Source: Zygotorulaspora mrakii
Lineage: Eukaryota; Ascomycota; Saccharomycetes; Saccharomycetales; Saccharomycetaceae
NCBI RefSeq assembly: GCF_013402915.1
Contig: NC_050726.1
Coordinates: 761,501 to 825,500, forward strand
DNA: 64,000 nucleotides
Direction: 5' to 3'
The notes below the pieces were generated by a model. The model searched no databases, was not told the DNA's origin, and was given only the letters and a program-made list of their open reading frames with translations. Position 1 is the first letter of the stretch. The number at the start of each line of letters is the position of its first letter. Of this stretch, positions 19,422-29,918 are shown piece after piece. The position numbers and the translations under genes were made by a program.

Positions 19422-22400
19422 ATGTTCAACAGAAGCCTAAATGGTGGATCTCTGTTTGGCAATGCGAACACTTCGACACCAACTTCGACACCAACACCGG
19501 CAGCCAATACTTTTCCAATGCCCTCAAAGCCAGAGAGTATTTTTGGAAGCAAAAACACTGGGATAAACGCGTCCAGCCCAAGTCCAGCAGGTGGTCTATT
19601 CAATTCAAACTCTCAAGGAAACAACAACGGTGGTTTATTTGGGAAAAGCAATAATTCCCCTTCCTCCTCTCTGTTTGGAAATCAGAATAACAACACCGCT
19701 CCACAGGGTACTGGAAACTTGTTTTCGCAGTCCAATGACAAACCTCAGTTCTCTTTCGGGCCCAGTAATTCTGCTGCACCTCCTATAAGGCAAACCGGTA
19801 CTAATAGTCTTTTTTCACCTGCGACCACAGAAACGAAATCTTCCACTTTGTTTTCTAGCTCTGTCCCAATAGCACAGACTAGTGGACTTTTTGGTAATAC
19901 ACAAGCTTTACCAGCAGGTGTAAACTCCGGACTAACTAGCGGTACAACACTGTCATCCGAGCCTACTAATGTATACGCCTCTAAGAATCCATATGGAATA
20001 AATATAGGCAGTGGCCCCATTCCAATTTCAAGTATGCCGGCCTCTATAACAGGATCTTTGTCATCTGATAAACACATTTCGAAACCCACATCCGAATCTG
20101 TAGCCAATAGCTCCTCAGAAAGCCGCAGGACATATTCTGTATCTTCAACTAATTCAAATTTTACCAATGTGCATTCGTCAGTCCCTGCTGCAACAGAATC
20201 TGGCTTGATTAAGAAACTTAGTACGAGGTTGCAAACTGGTCAAAAATCCTCTTCAACTCAAGGTATTTTTTCACCATTTCACACAAGGACTTGGGCCATT
20301 GAGGACCAAGCAACTTCTTCGAGCAAGAATGCTTTTAACGGTCTACAAGTTAGTAACTCAGTCAAGAACGGCGTACCGGCTGGCGACTTTTCATCTTTGA
20401 CTTCTAAGAATAGTGGTCTTTCTGACATGCGTAAACTCAAAATTGATCCCACCAGAAGTAGTGCAAAAAAGCTCAGACTATTTAATGGAAAGCCGATTCA
20501 GAAAAAAGTGCATGAAACTGAAAGCGTAGGCCACGATGAAAAAGACGTGCCTACAGCAGAAACCGGGAGCGTCAACAATAGCGAATCTTATTCCAATGGT
20601 AGCAACTGCGACAGAAATCCAAAACTCAATGAAGAGTCTACAGGTGAGAACAATACAAGAACGACAGTTCACATGACCCTACTTGACTCAGGCTACTGGT
20701 GTTCTCCGCCACCAGACCATCTTGCAACGTTATCTCCTTCACGGTTAATGGCTGTTTCAGGTTTTGTGATAGGTAGGAAGGACTATGGTTATATTACATT
20801 TAATTATGACGTAGATTTAACAGCGTTTGCAAGTGATTTCAAATCGGAGTTGTTTGGCAAAGCGGTTATTTTTCGTCCTACTAAGACAGTCGAGGTTTAT
20901 CCTGAAGAATCAAAAAAAGCTCCAATAGGTAGTGGTCTTAATGTACCTGCAACAATTACTCTTGAAAAGGTTTATCCGATAGATAAAAAGACAAAAAGGG
21001 CCATAAAAGATGCAGCTAGATTTGATGAAGTGCAAGCACTGGTAAGAAAATTGAAAAACATGAGAAATATGGAATATATATCTTATAATCCATTTGGCGG
21101 TGTCTGGACTTTTAAAGTGAGCCATTTCAGTATTTGGGGGTTAATTGACGAAGAGGATGCTGAGGTTGATGAAAATGACCTTGCTGAAGGAAAAACCGAT
21201 AACATTAAAGAAAGGAATTTAATTTATCCGAAGCAAAGACGGGGACTTGCGCAATCCAATCGCACCCAAAAAAATGATGTGCCTGGCAGTTTTTCCAATA
21301 CGAATACTGTCCTCACGTCAGAAAAAAAAATACAGGACGATCTGTTGAAGCTCCAAGACCAGAGCCTTATGGATTTGAACAGGGATCCCATTGTGTGGAA
21401 TGAAGAGGCCCCCGTTGAGGAGAAACTTTACGAGCCTGACGTTGAGGAAGAGGATTTTGTGGGACTAGAAGCTGAGCCGTCACTAGAGATTTCCAATGAC
21501 TGGACACAGCAACTGAAATTAGCGGGCTCAAGCTTGCGATCAATTTTTGTGGCTTCTAAAGATATCGTTACCCAGAATAATAATGAATTAGACATGTTGT
21601 TTAATGAGTTCAATCAAGGGATGAAATTAGAAAGAAAAATAAAGAAAGAAAGAAGACTAGAGTCGGAGTCTTTCTCCCATTTTTCCACTGACATGAGTAT
21701 ATTAAAAAGATATCCAAATTGTGAAGCAGGTGCTAAAAGAATTTTCTTGTCATCTACAAGTAAAATAAATTGTGACTTGATATCTTCTGTAGTCACCAAA
21801 CACATTAATCTCAGTGCAATCACAGAAAGGGCTTCTAATGACTATCCGCAAATCAGAAGAAACTCGCTTCAATTCCATGATATGGCTAGGCTCTGCAGAA
21901 ATTCAGACATGAAGTTATGGGAACTTTGCTCCATTCTGTTTGATTCTACCAAAATTAGTTATCAGGTGAACAACGAGTCAGTTAAGGCAGCTCTGCTGAA
22001 AAAGGAAAAGCACAAAGCTCTTTGTTCATGGGTCACTGAAAATGTGCGCGCAGAAATTGACTCAAAACTTGAAACTACTACAAATACTCTCGACAGAATA
22101 TTTCTCTATCTAGCAAAGAACGATGTCGCAGCCGCTGCAAAGTTAGCGATAAAGACTCAAAATGGTCATCTAGCAATTTTGATCTCATTACTTGGATCGA
22201 ACGATGGTCGTATTAGAAATCTGGCGGCTCAACAGCTGGACAAATGGAGTTTTGCTGGGAGGAAAGTTGACCCACGCATTGGCCGCATCTATAAGCTACT
22301 TACTGGAAATATCTACGAGAACAAACTTGAGTGGGATAATTTGAGCAGTGATTTTAGTTGGTTGGTGTTACTCGGCCTTGACCTCTACTATGGAAAAATT

Positions 22401-23339
22401 GACGAAGATTCGTTGGAAGATTTTATTTATAGACATATCAAGCTTTCTCGACCTGAAGGAAAAGACATCCGACGTACGATCTTCCAGCTGTTTAGCATAC
22501 ACACCTGCCCTGAAAAATTCATTGAGGAAGTAAAGATTGCCGTCAAAAATCTTGAAAAGACTTTTCTTTGGTATTTTCTTCAAATAATGAGATTTAATAA
22601 ATTGGGTGACCTGTCTCCCGAAATAAATGATAAGTTGACATTCGAACTCATCGGGGAATTACGAATTGCCCAATTATACAAAGAAGCAATATTTACTGCC
22701 TGTTTTTTGGCTGATGATTTCACAGCCAAACAACAAATTGATTCAATTATATTCCAGGCAATTCCAAACTTTACCAGTTCTGATAACGATACTTTATCAG
22801 GGCAACTCAAAATAAAACCATATCTGATATATGAAGCCCAAGCGCTCTGGGACCAGTATAATGGGGACTTCCTGTCTCAAACACAAAACCTTTTGAAAGC
22901 ACGGTGCTTCAAGGCAGCAGAAAAAGTGTTAATCACATTCGTCGGTCCGAAGCTGATCTTAAACGATAAGGTTTCTAAAAGTAGATCTGAATTGCAAGTC
23001 CTATATACGCTTTTGTCAAAATTCCCGAGAGAACAAATGGGCACCTGGGGTGAAGGTCTCGGTGTATTTGAAAACTATTTGAGTCTAATGCTGAATAATA
23101 ATTACGAGGAAAAACTGCTCGATTCGTTGCTTGACGGCTTGAGTGTGATGTTCGAAAGAAATAAGGAGTACAAGTCAGTTCCGGTATGTTGTAATGTGAT
23201 GTCACAAGTAATTAGCTCTATTATGATCGAAAAGCATTACGTTAAAATTAATGATTTTTACAGGCGAAAACTGTTGAACCTCCCACTGGGATCCCCGGAG
23301 AAAAGGTATTTAAAGAACCAGCTCGCTGGAATAAATTGA
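19422..23339 (+). CDS. NUP145: Nup145 autoproteolytic nucleoporin (Nup145N FG part plus Nup145C)
   Basis: A 1305-residue protein (S. cerevisiae 1317). The N-terminal third is Asn/Ser/Thr-rich with FG and GLFG repeats (GGLFG, SSLFG, TSGLFGN, QFSFG). It is followed by the Nup98-type autoproteolytic domain ending in KVSHFS; the His-Phe|Ser cut falls between F569 and S570 (around 21126-21131). The C-terminal product of about 736 residues is the helical Nup145C (Nup96) of the Y-complex. Known role: Nup145N works in transport through the pore and Nup145C builds the pore scaffold. Length, cleavage motif and synteny between SPC105 and NBP35 agree. A single gene still encodes both halves, as in S. cerevisiae. 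Confidence 0.97.
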   Translation: MFNRSLNGGSLFGNANTSTPTSTPTPAANTFPMPSKPESIFGSKNTGINASSPSPAGGLFNSNSQGNNNGGLFGKSNNSPSSSLFGNQNNNTAPQGTGNLFSQSNDKPQFSFGPSNSAAPPIRQTGTNSLFSPATTETKSSTLFSSSVPIAQTSGLFGNTQALPAGVNSGLTSGTTLSSEPTNVYASKNPYGINIGSGPIPISSMPASITGSLSSDKHISKPTSESVANSSSESRRTYSVSSTNSNFTNVHSSVPAATESGLIKKLSTRLQTGQKSSSTQGIFSPFHTRTWAIEDQATSSSKNAFNGLQVSNSVKNGVPAGDFSSLTSKNSGLSDMRKLKIDPTRSSAKKLRLFNGKPIQKKVHETESVGHDEKDVPTAETGSVNNSESYSNGSNCDRNPKLNEESTGENNTRTTVHMTLLDSGYWCSPPPDHLATLSPSRLMAVSGFVIGRKDYGYITFNYDVDLTAFASDFKSELFGKAVIFRPTKTVEVYPEESKKAPIGSGLNVPATITLEKVYPIDKKTKRAIKDAARFDEVQALVRKLKNMRNMEYISYNPFGGVWTFKVSHFSIWGLIDEEDAEVDENDLAEGKTDNIKERNLIYPKQRRGLAQSNRTQKNDVPGSFSNTNTVLTSEKKIQDDLLKLQDQSLMDLNRDPIVWNEEAPVEEKLYEPDVEEEDFVGLEAEPSLEISNDWTQQLKLAGSSLRSIFVASKDIVTQNNNELDMLFNEFNQGMKLERKIKKERRLESESFSHFSTDMSILKRYPNCEAGAKRIFLSSTSKINCDLISSVVTKHINLSAITERASNDYPQIRRNSLQFHDMARLCRNSDMKLWELCSILFDSTKISYQVNNESVKAALLKKEKHKALCSWVTENVRAEIDSKLETTTNTLDRIFLYLAKNDVAAAAKLAIKTQNGHLAILISLLGSNDGRIRNLAAQQLDKWSFAGRKVDPRIGRIYKLLTGNIYENKLEWDNLSSDFSWLVLLGLDLYYGKIDEDSLEDFIYRHIKLSRPEGKDIRRTIFQLFSIHTCPEKFIEEVKIAVKNLEKTFLWYFLQIMRFNKLGDLSPEINDKLTFELIGELRIAQLYKEAIFTACFLADDFTAKQQIDSIIFQAIPNFTSSDNDTLSGQLKIKPYLIYEAQALWDQYNGDFLSQTQNLLKARCFKAAEKVLITFVGPKLILNDKVSKSRSELQVLYTLLSKFPREQMGTWGEGLGVFENYLSLMLNNNYEEKLLDSLLDGLSVMFERNKEYKSVPVCCNVMSQVISSIMIEKHYVKINDFYRRKLLNLPLGSPEKRYLKNQLAGIN

Positions 23340-23500
23340 ATATTTTCTTAAAAAAAGTACTATATACAATTGTATATTATTATTGCCATGCATTAAATCC
23401 TCATAGGGTTACAAATGATATAGACGAATGACCGATATTCCTAAGAACATGACTCATGAGACTGTTAATTTTCTTGTGTTCTTTCACAGAAATCCCTTAT

Positions 23501-24493
23501 CTATACATCACCCACCGCATCCCGCAGTGACTCTACTACGTCCAGTATAGCTATACTTGCAGGACTGTCGGGGTAGTCGTCGAGAAAACTGTTTCCGTTA
23601 TCGCATGACTTGCCGATTCTTGGATCAAGTGGAACTGATCCAAAAAATTTTATCCCTAGTTCTTCAGACAATGCCTTACCTCCTCCCGTAGTTGGCTTGA
23701 AGATTTCGGACTGTCCTTTGCAACCAGGGCAAACGAACCCGCTCATATTTTCAACTAGTCCCAAAATCTTGATTCCGGCTTTTCTGCAGAAATCTATTTC
23801 TTTTCGAACGTCCAATAGTGCAACTTCCTGAGGTGTAGTTATAACGAGAGCACCATCAATCCCACTCTCCTTCATGTATTTATTCACTGATATGTGTTCA
23901 TCTGAGGTTCCCGGTGGAGTGTCTATTATCAAATAATCGAGGTAGTCCCAATCCACATCCTTCAAAAACCGTTTGATCAACTGATCCTTCTTTGATCCCC
24001 TCCATATAATAGCGGAGTCATCATCTGGAAGCATAAATTGTATCGACATTGTTGCTAGATTGTCCGCGACGTAGACGGGAGTCCAACCTGAGTTTGATTC
24101 ATGAATCACTTCCCTGAGACATCCTAGCATATGCGGTAAGGAAGGTCCGCAAATGTCTAAATCCATGGCACCTACCTGTAAGTTTTCATCGGCAGATAAT
24201 GCCCAGCTAAGCATGGTGGAAAAGGTAGATTTTCCAACACCACCTTTCCCCGACAACACTAATATTTTATGCTTGATATTTGCTAAATTTTCCACGATCT
24301 TCGGAATATCTGGATCAGGTCCTTTCGGCAAGCTTTCACAGATTTCTTGGTTTGCACAACCACTGCAGGCATCGCCTTTACCTGCATTTTCTGACTCTGG
24401 TCCAGGACAATGTTCCGGCTCTGGATGTTTCAAATCGCCTTTTAGCTGTTCGGAGCCACTGTTGAAATTCGGTATTACTTCAGCAGACGACAT
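23501..24493 (-). CDS. NBP35: Nbp35 cytosolic Fe-S scaffold P-loop ATPase
   Basis: A 330-residue protein (S. cerevisiae 328). The N-terminal four-cysteine motif that holds a stable [4Fe-4S] cluster is C29, C43, C46, C52. The deviant Walker A GKGGVGKST is at residues 82-90, and the C-terminal CPGCKGQ provides the bridging CXXC that binds the labile cluster with Cfd1. The Mrp/Nbp35 signature LDYLIIDTPPGTSDEH is present. Nbp35-Cfd1 assembles Fe-S clusters for cytosolic and nuclear proteins. It is convergent with NUP145 and divergent from LIF1, as in S. cerevisiae (YGL091C). Confidence 0.98.
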   Translation of the reverse strand: MSSAEVIPNFNSGSEQLKGDLKHPEPEHCPGPESENAGKGDACSGCANQEICESLPKGPDPDIPKIVENLANIKHKILVLSGKGGVGKSTFSTMLSWALSADENLQVGAMDLDICGPSLPHMLGCLREVIHESNSGWTPVYVADNLATMSIQFMLPDDDSAIIWRGSKKDQLIKRFLKDVDWDYLDYLIIDTPPGTSDEHISVNKYMKESGIDGALVITTPQEVALLDVRKEIDFCRKAGIKILGLVENMSGFVCPGCKGQSEIFKPTTGGGKALSEELGIKFFGSVPLDPRIGKSCDNGNSFLDDYPDSPASIAILDVVESLRDAVGDV

Positions 24494-24753
24494 ATTTCCT
24501 GACTCTAATCCAGAAAACAGGTTTCAACCTCTACTGGATGCTAGCGGTCAACAAACAGGCTATTTTCTCCTGTTTGACCCTCATCATTTCATCCTAGAAC
24601 CTTAGTAATCTGCATTTGTATTCAATATTTCGTTTCGCCTTACCCGAACAAGTTTCACAGAAGAACAATGGCAAGCACTGAACAACATTTACCTACTGCA
24701 ACCATCTTCCTCAGAAGCCATGACTGCGGGAAGTTGTTTTAGATCGGAGTTGA

Positions 24754-26010
24754 ATGAAGTTTATTAGTTGTATTCCTATCGGTGGCCCTGCAATTAATTC
24801 CGAGGAGGATGAACTGGTGTTATGCCAATGTGAGATCCAAGAAATACCACAATCCAAGGAGAATGTTAACAGTACTTGTGTGTCTGAGATAACTATCAGT
24901 GAAGGAACGGATATTTACAGAAGAATGAATGTCAGGATGTGTGATATGAGGGTTTTTGAGAGCAGTAAGGAATGTGTGTGGTACGAATTTCTGAAATTCT
25001 TGACTGGACACAAGATACAGCTCCCGTTGCTCAATGATACTATACATTTTAGCTCCTGGGTGTGCTACACTTCAAAAGGTGGCAACTGGAATATAGTAAT
25101 GGAATTGGAATCAGCCGGAATCACTAAGAAATTAGCTGAACTACAGCTAGATGCAATACATAGTGGGGAAGTCGATTTGTTTCAATTCACCAATGTTCTG
25201 TTCCATGAATCATGCCAATTGAACGACAGAGTCCACCACCTTGAAAGTAAAGTTGCTGGAAGTAATAATCGCATTAAAATGTTGCAAGAGGAGCAGACAG
25301 AGCGTAGTAGCATGCTACAGAAGAGGGATGACAGAACAAGGGCCGTTGTAGTGGCGCTACTCAACGAGAAAAAATCAAAGATCAAAGAGCTATATGACAA
25401 GATAGACAGACTTAAGAGCAACCCGATGGAAGAACTGCCATCTGAAAGAATTTCAGATTCAGATATCATCAATAAACATGTCAACGATCCTGTTTCGCAC
25501 TTGACTTCACCTGGTAAAAGGAGAAAAAGAACACCCTCTGATCAAGACTCGGGAAGAGAACAGGTTAAAAAGCGAATCATACCGAAGGTAGAACAATCGT
25601 CGGATGACTTCGAAGACTTTCAATTTTTTGGTATATCCAAACACCCGGAAATGTTATCTAGGAATGGCAGCCCCCAAAAGAGCACCAATATCAAACACGG
25701 GTCGCGAGCCACAGAGACCGACACTCTGCCGAACTCTTCACAAGAAATACCACCGTACCTCCAGCATGCTTCAGCATCTGCTCCAAACACACAGACGGCA
25801 AGTGTCGTCAAGAGCGAATCCAACGTGCAAATCATCCCGCAGTCTTCCTCATCGTCTAACGAGTCAGACACAGAAACGGAAGCCCAAAACAAAACAGACA
25901 CGCATAAAGACAAATTCAATACACAAACTGACGTTGCGGACAGACCATCGGATACAGAGCAGAATACCGAAGGAGAGACAGATCAAACTACTGATTTGGA
26001 TACAGAATAG
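24754..26010 (+). CDS. LIF1: Lif1, XRCC4-like partner of DNA ligase IV
   Basis: A 418-residue protein (S. cerevisiae Lif1 is 421). The N-terminal part, about residues 1-140, is the beta-rich XRCC4-type head. It is followed by a coiled coil around residues 150-230 (rich in K/E/R with heptad leucines, for example LNEKKSKIKELYDKIDRLK), where Dnl4 binds in the family. The tail is Ser/Thr/Gln-rich with several SQ/TQ-type sites, fitting regulation by phosphorylation. It works in non-homologous end joining. Primary sequence conservation in this family is weak, so the call leans on synteny between NBP35 and the alpha-factor/MMS2 genes and on architecture. Confidence 0.88.
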   Translation: MKFISCIPIGGPAINSEEDELVLCQCEIQEIPQSKENVNSTCVSEITISEGTDIYRRMNVRMCDMRVFESSKECVWYEFLKFLTGHKIQLPLLNDTIHFSSWVCYTSKGGNWNIVMELESAGITKKLAELQLDAIHSGEVDLFQFTNVLFHESCQLNDRVHHLESKVAGSNNRIKMLQEEQTERSSMLQKRDDRTRAVVVALLNEKKSKIKELYDKIDRLKSNPMEELPSERISDSDIINKHVNDPVSHLTSPGKRRKRTPSDQDSGREQVKKRIIPKVEQSSDDFEDFQFFGISKHPEMLSRNGSPQKSTNIKHGSRATETDTLPNSSQEIPPYLQHASASAPNTQTASVVKSESNVQIIPQSSSSSNESDTETEAQNKTDTHKDKFNTQTDVADRPSDTEQNTEGETDQTTDLDTE

Positions 26011-26706
26011 TTCTCATAAAGATGTATTATCGTCATGTACGACAAACAGCGTAAGAGTTCAAATTTGAATATTTTTTTGTGCGCTGGTAAGAGTGAAAAA
26101 TGATCCTATTGATTCTTTTGATATGAAAGAAATATGATCTAAATAGGAAGATATTATAAGGATTGCTAGACAATTGTCGGGCTTATACCATAGAAAGTTT
26201 GTTACTTATCCGTCACCAACTTTGTATCCCCATCTCTGATCACTTGTGGCTCAGAATTTCCGCTGGATATTCGAACAGAGGGTCAGCCCTGTGAACGAGT
26301 GAGTTACAGACGCGTAAGATCAAAGAAGCGTGAAACTTCCTGAAGCATTCCCCATAGGTAACTGAGAAGGTTGACCGTTTTCATCAGAAAGTAGCGAATT
26401 GCATAGTATCTATTTGGAGCTCGTTTGCCGCTTTTGTTTTGTTTTTATGCATTTTATTGGTCGCTGTGATCCTTCAGAATCGAACAATTGAATCTCGTGG
26501 GATTTCTAATAGATTGTGTTGTTTGATAGCTTAGTTGACCATCGAGTTGTATATTATTGGGTAAAGGGTTGTTTTCTTTCCATCATTTTTTCGATTTATT
26601 TTCTTATTTTTTGGCCCCTTCCATCTTCGAAGGCTTCAACTTCAATTTAATTTTTTTAGTTTGCATCAGTATCAGGAACCTAAAAGTGCGCACTAAGAAC
26701 ATAGCA
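26011..26706. other. LIF1-MRN1 intergenic region
   Basis: About 700 bp with T-rich stretches just before MRN1, suggesting a long leader. An ACGCGT (MCB-type) site occurs at 26310-26315. The in-frame opening upstream of the MRN1 ATG (from a TTG at 26557) is hydrophobic and unlike Mrn1. Fragments resembling a tRNA B box (near 26270 and 26485 on the minus strand) have no matching A box. Confidence 0.5.
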
Positions 26707-28560
26707 ATGCGCTCATATAACAATAATAATATCAATCATTTTTTCCAATCGGATTTGCATTTTCAGAACCAAAATCAAAGTCAACATCAAAATCAAAGCC
26801 AAAATCAGAATCAGAATCAGAATCTGGGCCATGGTCAAACTGAATCGCAAACTCAAAATTATGCTTTTGGGCATCATGCCATTGCTCCGCATCAGAGAAC
26901 TATAGACTCGTACGAAGAACGACGTCAACAACGTTGGCTGAATAATCCGTCTTTTCTACCGAACAATTCGTTGACACCCCAAAAATACGATCAGTTCAAT
27001 GCTAATGATAGCCTGCATCACTATGAGGAAGGGTCTCGACATTTTGTCCACCCAAGCAAAACTCAGCACTCGTCATTTGGAATTCCATTAGAGTATGCTC
27101 AACGCTCATCAAGTCAAGGTTCAGGTCTATCTTCAGCGTATTCCCCTCAAAACAGCTACACTCCACTCAACACTATCTCAAGAAATGATCATGGTTTTGC
27201 TCTTGCAGCCGCCGTAGCCAATGTGAATTCATCTTTATCAAATCAAATGAGTCAAATAAACATGCCGCGTGATTTTACAAGCGCACCAAGTAGAACTGTT
27301 TATTTGGGGAATATTCCTCCATTATTAACTGTTAAAGAACTTTTGGATCGTGTGCGGAGTGGTGTTGTTGAAGACGTTAGAATATTACCAGATAAAATGT
27401 GTGCATTTTTAACGTTTGTTGATGAAAGCTCGGCTTTACTATATCATTCAGATGCTATTTTGAAAAGGTTAAATATTGATGATAGAGATATCAAAATTGG
27501 TTGGGGAAAATCCTCTCCACAAGATCCTATCGTATCAGCTGCCATTACAAATTATAATGCCACAAGAAATGTTTACATCGGATTGATAAACACGAGACCC
27601 GACATGCCAGGACAGGTCGGTGCAGATGCCAATGAAACTGTAATAACTGAAGACAAATTGCGAGCAGATCTAGAAACTTTCGGTGAGATTGACTGTATAA
27701 AAATTGTCAAAGAAAAAGGTATTGCATTTATTCATTTTACATCAATTTTAACTGCTATTAAAGTTGTTAACACATTGGCAGGAATTAATCCCTATTATCA
27801 GAACAAAAAAATTTTCTATGGGAAGGATAGATGTGCTTTTATAACAAAAACTCAGCAACATAATGCCGCGCAATTCCTTGGAATTCAGTCCGGGATGGAA
27901 GATTTAAGTGAATTCAACGACCACAAACTAATTTCAAATGCTCTGTTACAACAAAGTGCAGCAGCAGCGGCAATCGCAACTTCAGCTGGTGGACCCAACA
28001 ATCTTGGAAATAGAACTGTTTATTTGGGAAATTTACCGAAAGATGTCAGGATAGAAGAAATATGTAACGTTGTTCGTGGTGGCATATTGCAATCAATTAA
28101 ACTGTTGTCAGATCGCCACGTTTGTTTTATAACCTTCATCGATCCAACAGCAGCGGCTCAATTTTATGCTATGAGTTCATTGCACGGCATAACAATACAA
28201 AAGAGACGTTGTAGGGTTGGCTGGGGTAAGCATAGAGGCCCACTTCCAAACGCATTGGCCCTGGCTGTCAGTAACGGTGCAGCAAGAAATGTTTACGTTG
28301 GTAATATAGACTTCGAAGCCGATTCTCGAACTAGCACTCCCATTTTCACGGAACCAAATTTGAGAAACATCTTCCAACAATACGGCGAGGTTGAACAAAT
28401 AAATTTTTTACCAGAAAGAAGCTGCTGTTTCATTAACTTTACAAACATCAATAATGCAATTTTGGCCATCGATAAGATAAAGTCAAATTCAACTTTCAAA
28501 GATTTGAAGATAAATTTTGGCAAAGACAGATGCGGTGCCATCCCACATCAAATTCGTTGA
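26707..28560 (+). CDS. MRN1: Mrn1-like RNA-binding protein with four RRMs
   Basis: A 617-residue protein from the ATG at 26707 (MRSYNNNN), close to S. cerevisiae Mrn1 (612). The N-terminus is Gln/Asn/Ser-rich with many QN and QS repeats (about residues 20-55). Four RNA-recognition motifs are marked by RNP2 sequences RTVYLGNIPP, RNVYIGLINT, RTVYLGNLPK and RNVYVGNIDF, with RNP1-like segments CAFLTFVD, IAFIHFTS, VCFITFID and CCFINFTN. Mrn1 is an mRNA-binding protein implicated in post-transcriptional control and chromatin remodelling genetics. Its position beside UIP4 matches YPL184C-YPL186C. Confidence 0.94.
   Translation: MRSYNNNNINHFFQSDLHFQNQNQSQHQNQSQNQNQNQNLGHGQTESQTQNYAFGHHAIAPHQRTIDSYEERRQQRWLNNPSFLPNNSLTPQKYDQFNANDSLHHYEEGSRHFVHPSKTQHSSFGIPLEYAQRSSSQGSGLSSAYSPQNSYTPLNTISRNDHGFALAAAVANVNSSLSNQMSQINMPRDFTSAPSRTVYLGNIPPLLTVKELLDRVRSGVVEDVRILPDKMCAFLTFVDESSALLYHSDAILKRLNIDDRDIKIGWGKSSPQDPIVSAAITNYNATRNVYIGLINTRPDMPGQVGADANETVITEDKLRADLETFGEIDCIKIVKEKGIAFIHFTSILTAIKVVNTLAGINPYYQNKKIFYGKDRCAFITKTQQHNAAQFLGIQSGMEDLSEFNDHKLISNALLQQSAAAAAIATSAGGPNNLGNRTVYLGNLPKDVRIEEICNVVRGGILQSIKLLSDRHVCFITFIDPTAAAQFYAMSSLHGITIQKRRCRVGWGKHRGPLPNALALAVSNGAARNVYVGNIDFEADSRTSTPIFTEPNLRNIFQQYGEVEQINFLPERSCCFINFTNINNAILAIDKIKSNSTFKDLKINFGKDRCGAIPHQIR
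26764..26826 (+). repeat. Gln-Asn/Ser codon repeat inside MRN1
   Basis: A run of imperfect hexanucleotide units (CAAAAT, CAGAAT, CAAAGT/CAAAGC) encodes alternating Gln with Asn or Ser. Such tracts are prone to length change and make the N-terminus prion-like in composition. Confidence 0.8.
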
Positions 28561-28945
28561 AAATTTCTAGATCCATCCATATACAGAACTTTCAATAGAC
28601 AGATATATTACCATGTAATTGTACTCTAAACAGCATATTATCTTTTATTATGACAGGCTTTGTCCGGTGACTTCGTTCGTTTTTCGATTATTTTGACATT
28701 ATGTCTCGGACATCGCTTAGTAGGGGGCACTCCCCACAATATCGGGAGTCTGATATCAAAAAATAGCCAAGGTTGCGATGCAATAGGCTTGTATCTGCAA
28801 CTCTCGAGGGCTTGATCACATTCTTTGAACACTTTAAATCGTGCCAACCGGTCGCAGAGTACCTGGAATAGTAGTGTCATTACTGTGTGGACAAGCACTT
28901 GTTAGAAGGCGGCAATAAAAGAGAAATCACGGAGTTTTTTTGATT
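28561..28945. other. MRN1-UIP4 intergenic region
   Basis: About 385 bp, with a GC-richer middle (28650-28880) containing short inverted repeats such as GGGGGCACTCCCC (28723-28735). No protein gene is supported. A structured RNA is possible but not shown. Confidence 0.4.
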
Positions 28946-29620
28946 ATGGTCAAAATTATATACAAACATTCCGGTAGGAACTTCCAGAATCTCAGAATAG
29001 CTGGAGATTTTACAGACTGGAAAGCTTTACCCATGGTAAAAAAATTGGAGGTAGGTGCATGTGAAGATTCCTGGGAGGTATCGGTAGATGCAACTCGGTT
29101 GCCCAAAGGTGCCAGTAAGATACATTTTAAATTCATTGACGATGATGGTATCTGGTTTACAGATGACAACTATGCAAAGGAGGTAGATGAAAGCTCAAAT
29201 GAAAATAACGTCAAGTTTATCACTGAAAATGAAACTAACAAATCTGAGACGGATCCTGATAACGAATATCCTACTAAAATTGCCGATGACGGCCCTAAAA
29301 GTCCTGCTCCATCACTGCAAGAGTCTCTACAACAGGAAGTTACAGAAACTCCGAGACAGGTAGAATCCGAGAATGCTCCTAATCAAGTACTTTCTTCCGA
29401 ACCAGAAGATGATCCTGAATCTGTTGGAGAGCCTGCTATTTTGGTCAATCACTCCGATGCAGAAGAGATTGCCAATAAGCATGCTCATGATGAGGAAGAG
29501 CCTCCCACAAGCTCGGGTACCGTTTACACCAACAAGGGACAAACACCCGAGCAGTACAAAAATTTTTTGGCAAAAATTATTGCATTTTTTACAAATTTAT
29601 TTCACAATTGGTTCAATTAG
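28946..29620 (+). CDS. UIP4: Uip4-like protein with an AMPK-type carbohydrate-binding fold
   Basis: A 224-residue protein from the ATG at 28946 (MVKIIYKHSGRNFQNLRIAG). Residues 1-85 resemble the CBM48/AMPK glycogen-binding module (AGDFTDWKALPM, SWEVSVDATRLPKGASKIHF KFIDDDGIW). The middle is acidic and low-complexity, and the C-terminus is a hydrophobic/aromatic segment (LAKIIAFFTNLFHNWFN) that may anchor it to a membrane. S. cerevisiae Uip4 (251 residues, YPL186C) interacts with Ulp1 and is found at the ER and nuclear envelope. It sits next to the alpha-factor gene as in S. cerevisiae. Confidence 0.9.
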   Translation: MVKIIYKHSGRNFQNLRIAGDFTDWKALPMVKKLEVGACEDSWEVSVDATRLPKGASKIHFKFIDDDGIWFTDDNYAKEVDESSNENNVKFITENETNKSETDPDNEYPTKIADDGPKSPAPSLQESLQQEVTETPRQVESENAPNQVLSSEPEDDPESVGEPAILVNHSDAEEIANKHAHDEEEPPTSSGTVYTNKGQTPEQYKNFLAKIIAFFTNLFHNWFN

Positions 29621-29747
29621 GACTAACAGGTATTTCTAGATACAATCATTTCTGTAGTATTGACTAAAGTTTCTCGCAAATTAATAGAAAAAATGTATTG
29701 CAAATTTAAAATGTAAGCCTAATGAATTAAAAATATATGTATTATAC

Positions 29748-29762
29748 ATATATATATATATA
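29748..29762. repeat. Short AT dinucleotide run
   Basis: Fifteen bases of alternating A and T lie between UIP4 and the 3' end of the alpha-factor gene. It probably contributes to 3'-end formation. Confidence 0.8.
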
Positions 29763-29918
29763 ATAGTAATAAAGGAAAGAACCGTAGTTGTATTTCAACA
29801 GGTAACGTGTTTAGAAGCTCGTAATGATTTTAATTGGTTAAATTCTCAGCAAAATATTCTCAGCAGCAGTAAATGTCTTATCTCAGAAAACTTTTTGTTG
29901 TTTTGGCATTTTTTACAT

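Noticed and set aside
26240..26300. tRNA B box GTTCGAATATCC on the minus strand
   Set aside because: No A box at a plausible distance upstream.
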